Assembly: GCA_947380375.1 (NCBI GenBank)
Contig: CANCQX010000013.1
Coordinates: forward strand, 1 to 36,361
DNA length: 36,361 nucleotides
Source of the DNA: Flavobacteriales bacterium
GTDB lineage: Bacteria; Bacteroidota; Bacteroidia; Flavobacteriales_D; Crocinitomicaceae
Direction of reading: 5' to 3'
A model generated the notes under the pieces. That model did not search any database. It saw nothing but the letters and a program-made list of their open reading frames with translations, and had not been told where the DNA came from. The position numbers were made by a program, and so were the translations under genes. Numbering within the stretch: the stretch's first letter is position 1; every line of letters begins with the position of its first letter. Below, piece after piece: positions 30,745 to 36,361 of the stretch.

Positions 30745-32055
30745 ATGAGTAACATTATAGCAATTGTTGGTAGACCAAATGTAGGAAAATCTACTTTATT
30801 TAACCGTTTAACTGAATCCACTAATGCGATTGTAAAAGAAATTAGCGGTGTAACTAGAGACCGTTTGTACGGGCGAGGTGAGTGGAATGGATTCCAATTT
30901 TCAGTTATTGATACCGGAGGATATGTTCACGGATCAGAAGATATTTTTGAAGCTGAAATTCGTAAACAAGTAATTATTGCAATTGAAGAAGCAAATGTTA
31001 TTGTTTTTATGGTAGATGTTACAACTGGAATTGTCGATTTGGATGAAACAGTTGCTCAAATGCTGAGAAAATCAAAGAAAAAAGTTTTTATCGTTGCAAA
31101 TAAAGTTGATAATACAGGAAGAATAGGTCTTTCAGCTGAATTTTATCAATTTGGTTTAGGAGATGTTTACGATATGTCTGCTACAAATGGTTCTGGGACA
31201 GGTGAATTGTTAGACGATGTTGTGAAATGTTTTGACATCGAAGACGATTCAGTTCGTGAAACAGATGATTTACCTAAAATTGCAATCGTAGGAAAACCTA
31301 ATGTTGGTAAATCTTCTTTAGTAAATGCTTTAACAGGTGAAGAAAGAAATATAGTAACTGATATATCTGGAACAACTCGTGATTCAATAAACACTCGCTA
31401 CAAAGCATTCGGTTTTGATTTTATGATGGTAGATACTGCTGGAATTCGTAAAAAAGCAAAAGTTACTGAAGATTTAGAATATTATTCTGTGTTGCGTTCT
31501 GTTAGAACTATTGAAAGTGCAGATGTCTGTATTTTTATGATCGATGCAACTGAAGGGATACAAAAACAAGATTTACATATTTTTTACGTAATTGAAAAAA
31601 ATTCAAAAGGTGTTGTTGTAGTTGTAAATAAATGGGATCTAGTTGAAAAAGAGACCAATACAATGATGGAATACGAAGAGAAAATTCGTGAACAATTGGC
31701 TCCTTTTAATGATGTTCCAATTATCTTTACTTCAACAATTACAAAACAAAGACTTCATAAAACAGTTGAAGCTGCTATGACTGTTTATGAAAATAGGACG
31801 AAAAAAATCGCAACTTCTGTAATTAATGATGTGATGTTGGATGTGATTGCTGCAACACCTCCTCCATCTATTAAAGGGAAATATGTTCGTATAAAATATG
31901 TTCAACAATTACCAACATACGGACCTTCTTTTGCATTTTTCTGTAACTTACCTCAGTACATTCCAGATAGTTATAAACGTTTCTTAGAGAATAGATTACG
32001 TGAAAAATTTGATTTCTGTGGTGTTCCTGTAAGAATTTATTTTAGAAAAAAATAA
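30745..32055 (+). CDS. der: GTPase Der (EngA)
   Basis: Essential double-GTPase for 50S ribosomal subunit assembly, 436 aa as expected. GTPase domain 1 has GRPNVGKST (residues 9-17), DTGG and NKVD. Domain 2 has GKPNVGKSS (183-191), DTAGI and NKWD. A C-terminal KH-like domain (about 350-436) ends with basic residues. It lies 113 bp after era and 9 bp before the Ppx/GppA-family gene, so era, der and the phosphatase may form one transcription unit. Confidence 0.98.
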   Translation: MSNIIAIVGRPNVGKSTLFNRLTESTNAIVKEISGVTRDRLYGRGEWNGFQFSVIDTGGYVHGSEDIFEAEIRKQVIIAIEEANVIVFMVDVTTGIVDLDETVAQMLRKSKKKVFIVANKVDNTGRIGLSAEFYQFGLGDVYDMSATNGSGTGELLDDVVKCFDIEDDSVRETDDLPKIAIVGKPNVGKSSLVNALTGEERNIVTDISGTTRDSINTRYKAFGFDFMMVDTAGIRKKAKVTEDLEYYSVLRSVRTIESADVCIFMIDATEGIQKQDLHIFYVIEKNSKGVVVVVNKWDLVEKETNTMMEYEEKIREQLAPFNDVPIIFTSTITKQRLHKTVEAAMTVYENRTKKIATSVINDVMLDVIAATPPPSIKGKYVRIKYVQQLPTYGPSFAFFCNLPQYIPDSYKRFLENRLREKFDFCGVPVRIYFRKK

Positions 32056-32064
32056 TTAGTAATA

Positions 32065-32940
32065 GTGAAGTACGGTGCTATCGATATAGGAACAAATGCT
32101 GCTCGTTTATTAGTAGGAGAAGTTACAACTGAAAATGGGCATTCTTTTGTGAAGAAGATTTCCTACACAAGAATTCCTTTGCGTTTAGGTGAGGAAGTTT
32201 TTGAAGATGGAAAAATCTCGAATAAAAAAGCAATTGATTTCGTTAAAACGATTAAAGCATTTCGATTAATTTCAGAAATTTTTGAAGTTTCAGAACTTCG
32301 TGCTTGTGCAACTTCTGCAATGAGAGAAGCTTCTAATGGTTTAGAAATAAAAGAATTAATCAAAAAAGAAACAAATGTTGATATTGAAATTATCAGCGGA
32401 AATGAAGAAGCAGATCTTATTTTTGGAACCTTCTTTTTATTAGATTTCGACAAAAATATTTCTTTCGTCGTTATCGATGTTGGAGGCGGAAGTACTGAAG
32501 TTAGCGTTTTTGAAAAAGGAGAACGTGTAGCCTCAAAATCATTTGAAATCGGAACTATTCGATTATTGAAAGGTAAAGTGAACGAAGATATTTGGAAAGA
32601 TATTCATTCATGGATTGCAAATCACGTTGATTTAGAAACCGTTCATCAAATTTTTGCAACTGGTGGAAATATCAACAAAGTACATAAAATGTTGGGAGCT
32701 CAACATATGGAAACGATTTCTGTTCGTAAAATGAAGGAATTGAGAGAAGAAATTAATGAACTAACTGTAGATCAACGCGTTGAAAGGTTTCAATTAAAGC
32801 CTGATCGTGCTGACGTAATTGTACCCGCAATGGATATTTATTTATACATTATGAAAGAATTGAAATGCAAAAATATTATTGTTCCTAAAATTGGTTTATC
32901 TGATGGTATGATTTACGATATGCATTTAAAAAGAAATTAA
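32065..32940 (+). CDS. Ppx/GppA-family phosphatase
   Basis: This 291-aa enzyme of the ASKHA fold hydrolyses polyphosphate and/or pppGpp. The phosphate-1 loop is at the N-terminus (AIDIGTNAARLLVGEV, residues 4-19). The second conserved glycine loop is IDVGGGSTEVSVF around D138, and 'ATSAMREASNG' (about 90-100) and an adenosine-like motif (FATGGNINKV) complete the fold. The start is GTG at 32065, 9 bp after the der stop. It has only the catalytic two-lobe core and lacks the C-terminal HD domain of E. coli Ppx/GppA, as is usual in Bacteroidota. It cannot be assigned to Ppx or GppA from sequence alone. Confidence 0.9.
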   Translation: MKYGAIDIGTNAARLLVGEVTTENGHSFVKKISYTRIPLRLGEEVFEDGKISNKKAIDFVKTIKAFRLISEIFEVSELRACATSAMREASNGLEIKELIKKETNVDIEIISGNEEADLIFGTFFLLDFDKNISFVVIDVGGGSTEVSVFEKGERVASKSFEIGTIRLLKGKVNEDIWKDIHSWIANHVDLETVHQIFATGGNINKVHKMLGAQHMETISVRKMKELREEINELTVDQRVERFQLKPDRADVIVPAMDIYLYIMKELKCKNIIVPKIGLSDGMIYDMHLKRN

Positions 32941-33044
32941 TATATTTGATTAATTTTAATTAAAATAATTTTAAATTTAAGTGATTTAATATAATAATTA
33001 CTAATTCGTCTAAATAGTTTTTTAAAAAATAAATTAATTACATT

Positions 33045-36000
33045 ATGAAAAAATACATATTTAAAAGTTTATTTGTTGGAATTTTATGTTTTTTAGGTTC
33101 AAACATTTTTTCTCAAACTTTAACACTTGTTTCTGATAATGCTACATTGAATCAATCAGTTTGTGTAAATACTCCTATTATCGAAATTAAGTACGATGTA
33201 AGTACTGATATAACGTCTGTATCAGTTGAAGGTTTACCAAATGGTGTGACTCATGACTTCAATATTACTTCTCATATATTAACAATAAACGGAACACCAA
33301 CTGATATAGTAAATACTACATTTACTATTACCACTACTGGTGGAGTAAATAGTATATCAGCTTATGGTACAATTAATGTTGAGCAATTAAATTTACCATC
33401 TACAATTGATGGTTTTAAATGTTCAAATGAAAATATAACATTTGAATATCAGAGTAATCCTGCTTATATATGGTCTCATAATGGAAATGGTAACTTTGTA
33501 TATAATTACAGTGGATCAAACCCTCAATACATTCCCTCAAAAAACGATGAGGGAACTAACGTAAAAATTACAGTAAAATTAACTAATAGTTGTGGTACAG
33601 ATTCAAAAGATTTCAATTATTCAATATTAAAAACTCCAAGTTTTACAGGTAATTTAACTACAAATCCTAGTGCTACAGTTCAATTAATTGGTTCTGAAAC
33701 AACTGGATTTAATTGGACGAGTTCGATAGTAGATACTGCAACAATAAGTAGTACTGGTTTAGTTACTGGAGTTGGTATAGGAAAGACAACCATTACTTAT
33801 GAATTAACACATTTAGATAATGCTGGTGCTACCATTACAACTTGTCAATATTCACAAATACTATCCGTAGTTCAATTAATTACACCTACAATTTCTGGAA
33901 ATAATATTATTTGTAAAGGTACAACCACTCAATTAACTGGTTCTGAAAATGCTGCAATAAACAATCCTTGGTTAAGTTCAAATACTAATGTAGCAACAGT
34001 TTCATCAACGGGTGAGGTAAGCGCAATTGGTTCAGGAACTACTACTATAACCTATACAAATTCAACGAATGGTAATACAACTTTTGCATTAACAGTTAAC
34101 GGACCTAATGTTAATGCTGGGCCAGATCAATCTATTTGTCTTGGTAATAGTGTTGTTTTGAATGCCACAGGTGCAAATTCATATTCTTGGAATAATTCAG
34201 TTGTAAATGGAATTAGCTTTATACCAACTTTAGGAACTAAAACGTATACTGTAACAGCTACCGAGAATAATTGTACAGCTACCGCTGATGTGGAAGTAAT
34301 TGTAAACCTTAAGCCAGAATTAGTAATCACGAATCCTACTGCTGTATGCTCACCTTCAACAGTTGATATTACAGATATAGCAGTAACAAGTGGAAGTACA
34401 AGTGGAGGAATCTTATCATATTGGACAGAATCGCAATGTATTAATATTTTAAATAATCCGAATGCAATTATTAATTCTGGACCAATATTCATCAAAACTA
34501 CTTTAGGAAATTGTTTTGATGTGAAGCCTGTAATGGTTGATATAAAACCTTCACCAAACATAACGAATCCAGGGAATCAAATCATATGTGATTTATATTC
34601 ATTACCGATAATATCAGGAACAAATTTGTCTGGAAATGTAAAATATTATGATAACTCAAAAGCTAACAATGGAATTCAATTATTAGGTCCAATTTCAAAA
34701 AATCAAATTCTATGGATTTATGATGATAACAACGGATGTAATTACGAGACAAGTTTTGAAGTAACAATAAATAAAACTCCTTCAATTACAAATCCAGGAA
34801 ATCAAACTATTTGTGATTCATTAGAATTACCTAATATATCAGGTGTAAATTTATCGGGAAATCAAAAATATTTTGATAACTCAAAAGCTAACAATGGAGT
34901 TCAAATAACAAAACCTATAAATTCTAATAAAACTGTTTGGATTTATGATGAATCAGGTTCTTGTTCTGACGAAAAAAGTTTTGAAATTAAAATTATTAAA
35001 ACACCAAAACTTACAAGTCCAGGAAATCAAATAGTATGTGATTCTTATAATTTACCAACTATATCAGGAATCAATTTGACAGGAAATGAGAAATATTATG
35101 ATAAATCACAAGCAGAACATGGTATTCAAATAACAGGTCCTATTAAAAGCTCACAGAATGTTTGGATGTATGACTCTATTAAAGCTTGTGCAAATGAGAT
35201 TGGTTTTGAAGTTACAATAAATACCACTCCAGTTTTAAAAATAACTAATCCAGATAAGGTTGATTATCCGACTAAGATTAATATTACATTAGCAGGTGTT
35301 ACAGAAGGTAGTACAGGGAATGGAACATTATCTTATTGGATCAATACAGAATCTTCTATTGAGTTAATAAATCCATCAGAAATTTCAATGTCGGGTACTT
35401 ATTTTATCAAATCAACAGTAGGGAATTGTTCTGATACCAATTTTGTTACGGTTACAATTAACAAAAAAGATATTCCTACTAAGCTTTTAAGCGCTTATGT
35501 AGTTCCAACAGGAGTGTCAAATAATGGGCTATGTGATGGTAAAGCAGAAGTGGTTATAACAGCTGGTGCTGCGCCCTATACTTATTTATTCTCAGATAAT
35601 TTAACGACTTCTTCAGCTTTAAATCTATGTTCTGGATTAAAATCGGTAAGAGTTGCAGACGCAAATAAAGATACTTTAAATTTAGAATTTATAATACCTT
35701 CACCCGAGAATGTTAAAAGTACAGATAATTTAAAAGATTCAACAGTAGTAGATAAATTGTTTAATAAAGTCGTTTCAAATTGTATAATTGATTATACTAA
35801 AATTGATTACGCTAAAATTAATAAATACAAGATTTTATCTAAGGATAGTGTTGAAATCGAATGGCAAATCTATTCTGGATTAACTGTAATTTCTATTACA
35901 AATAAATATTCTATTCATGTAATCTCAACTTCTGGAGTTTACCAATTTACTTTGCAAATTTATTGTCCAAATAAAATGATGGGTAACTTTTTAACAGCAT

Positions 36001-36299
36001 ATGATCAATTGTATATCAACGTAGATGAAATTAATAATACATCAGGATTAGGAATTCAAGAAAAATCGACAAATGAATATTTAATTTATCCAAATCCTTT
36101 TAATGATTATCTAACAATTACACTTGGTAATCAGAAATCTTCAGAAATCAGCATCACTGATAATACAGGAAAAATAATGAAGTCATATACAACTAATGAA
36201 TCTGAAGTCACAATAAAAACAGATAATTTATTACCTGGATTTTATATTTTAAAAATTAAAAATGGTAGTTCTATTAAATCAATAAAGCTTTTAAAATAA
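33045..36299 (+). CDS. T9SS-secreted Ig-like repeat surface protein
   Basis: This 1084-aa protein has a signal peptide (about 1-24, ending NIFSQ). Putative Ig/BIG2-like domains follow (about 205-290 and 290-352; TATISSTGLVTGVGIGKTTI and VATVSSTGEVSAIGSGTTTI), then PKD/SprB-like segments (about 355-505). Three consecutive 75-residue repeats (about 505-730) each start 'NPGNQ..CD...LP.ISG.NLSGN.KYYD'. A T9SS type A sorting domain ends the protein (about 1010-1084; LIYPNPFNDYLTITL, NLLPGFYILKI). It is predicted to be exported by the T9SS and surface-attached, with an adhesive or matrix role. I see no promoter with a clear consensus (TAGTTTTT near 33016 is one base off). Confidence 0.88.
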   Translation: MKKYIFKSLFVGILCFLGSNIFSQTLTLVSDNATLNQSVCVNTPIIEIKYDVSTDITSVSVEGLPNGVTHDFNITSHILTINGTPTDIVNTTFTITTTGGVNSISAYGTINVEQLNLPSTIDGFKCSNENITFEYQSNPAYIWSHNGNGNFVYNYSGSNPQYIPSKNDEGTNVKITVKLTNSCGTDSKDFNYSILKTPSFTGNLTTNPSATVQLIGSETTGFNWTSSIVDTATISSTGLVTGVGIGKTTITYELTHLDNAGATITTCQYSQILSVVQLITPTISGNNIICKGTTTQLTGSENAAINNPWLSSNTNVATVSSTGEVSAIGSGTTTITYTNSTNGNTTFALTVNGPNVNAGPDQSICLGNSVVLNATGANSYSWNNSVVNGISFIPTLGTKTYTVTATENNCTATADVEVIVNLKPELVITNPTAVCSPSTVDITDIAVTSGSTSGGILSYWTESQCINILNNPNAIINSGPIFIKTTLGNCFDVKPVMVDIKPSPNITNPGNQIICDLYSLPIISGTNLSGNVKYYDNSKANNGIQLLGPISKNQILWIYDDNNGCNYETSFEVTINKTPSITNPGNQTICDSLELPNISGVNLSGNQKYFDNSKANNGVQITKPINSNKTVWIYDESGSCSDEKSFEIKIIKTPKLTSPGNQIVCDSYNLPTISGINLTGNEKYYDKSQAEHGIQITGPIKSSQNVWMYDSIKACANEIGFEVTINTTPVLKITNPDKVDYPTKINITLAGVTEGSTGNGTLSYWINTESSIELINPSEISMSGTYFIKSTVGNCSDTNFVTVTINKKDIPTKLLSAYVVPTGVSNNGLCDGKAEVVITAGAAPYTYLFSDNLTTSSALNLCSGLKSVRVADANKDTLNLEFIIPSPENVKSTDNLKDSTVVDKLFNKVVSNCIIDYTKIDYAKINKYKILSKDSVEIEWQIYSGLTVISITNKYSIHVISTSGVYQFTLQIYCPNKMMGNFLTAYDQLYINVDEINNTSGLGIQEKSTNEYLIYPNPFNDYLTITLGNQKSSEISITDNTGKIMKSYTTNESEVTIKTDNLLPGFYILKIKNGSSIKSIKLLK
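34563..35237 (+). repeat. Three in-frame 225-bp repeats in the 1084-aa protein gene
   Basis: Equivalent words (AATCCAGG..ATCAAA) begin at 34566, 34791 and 35016 (AGTCC in the third), exactly 225 bp (75 codons) apart. All three units share ATATCAGG, AAATATT..GATAA.TCA and TGGAT.TATGA. The constant length shows in-frame tandem duplication. Confidence 0.85.
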
Positions 36300-36361
36300 A
36301 ACTCATTATTTAGATTAGTTCTATATTGATTTTTATTAAATAATAAATTTATGGCTATTTT

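Noticed and set aside
34127-34561. 144-residue minus-strand frame inside the 1084-aa gene
   Set aside because: It is fully antisense to a well-supported repeat protein and has no independent domain signature.

Overview
The window is strongly AT-rich DNA from a member of the phylum Bacteroidota, most likely order Flavobacteriales (a Crocinitomicaceae/Fluviicola-like or Flavobacteriaceae-like lineage; I cannot place it further without a search). The evidence is three very large secreted proteins with C-terminal type IX secretion (T9SS) sorting domains, a propeller/Y_Y_Y histidine kinase paired with a LytTR regulator, a small acidic protein family common in Flavobacteria, weak Shine-Dalgarno sites, and repeated Bacteroidota-type -7 elements (TAnnTTTG).

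Positions 1-10.3 kb look accessory. They hold the 3' part of a cytosine-C5 DNA methyltransferase, a strong terminator, an 0.8-kb stretch with two decayed small genes, a tight five-gene minus-strand operon (PEGA lipoprotein, SPFH/GYF_2 protein, four-TM protein, coiled-coil peptide, zinc-ribbon/leucine-rich/TM protein), an XRE regulator with a palindromic operator candidate, a response regulator/sensor kinase pair, and a PD-(D/E)xK-like (DUF6615-like) protein next to tRNA-Asn. Two ~60-bp related direct repeats (690-748 and 9291-9350), each bounded internally by TTGCCAA/TTGGCAA at identical spacing, bracket most of this segment.

Positions 10.3-24.2 kb encode envelope and surface functions: tRNA-Asn(GTT), a secreted N-acetylmuramoyl-L-alanine amidase with a SPOR domain, a 987-aa T9SS substrate with TIG/IPT-like repeats and a PA domain, a divergently transcribed three-gene set (lipoprotein, DUF4836-like protein and a shorter relative), and a 1645-aa T9SS substrate with BNR/YCF48-like, FN3-like and Ig-like repeats.

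Positions 24.2-28.6 kb hold the most interesting cluster: an exported TPR-CHAT protein with an intact His/Cys dyad, tail-to-tail (53-bp overlap) with a gene pair for an ECF-like sigma factor and a single-pass TPR membrane protein that looks like an anti-sigma factor, with two tandem paralogous small HTH regulators diverging from the sigma gene. This could be a proteolysis-controlled sigma-factor module: the CHAT peptidase and the TPR domain of the membrane protein are predicted to lie on the same side of the membrane.

Positions 28.8-36.3 kb return to core genes: a two-gene operon of conserved small Bacteroidota proteins, a purine/pyrimidine-rich degenerate inverted-repeat block, era, der, a Ppx/GppA-family phosphatase, and a third large T9SS substrate with three exact-length 225-bp internal repeats.
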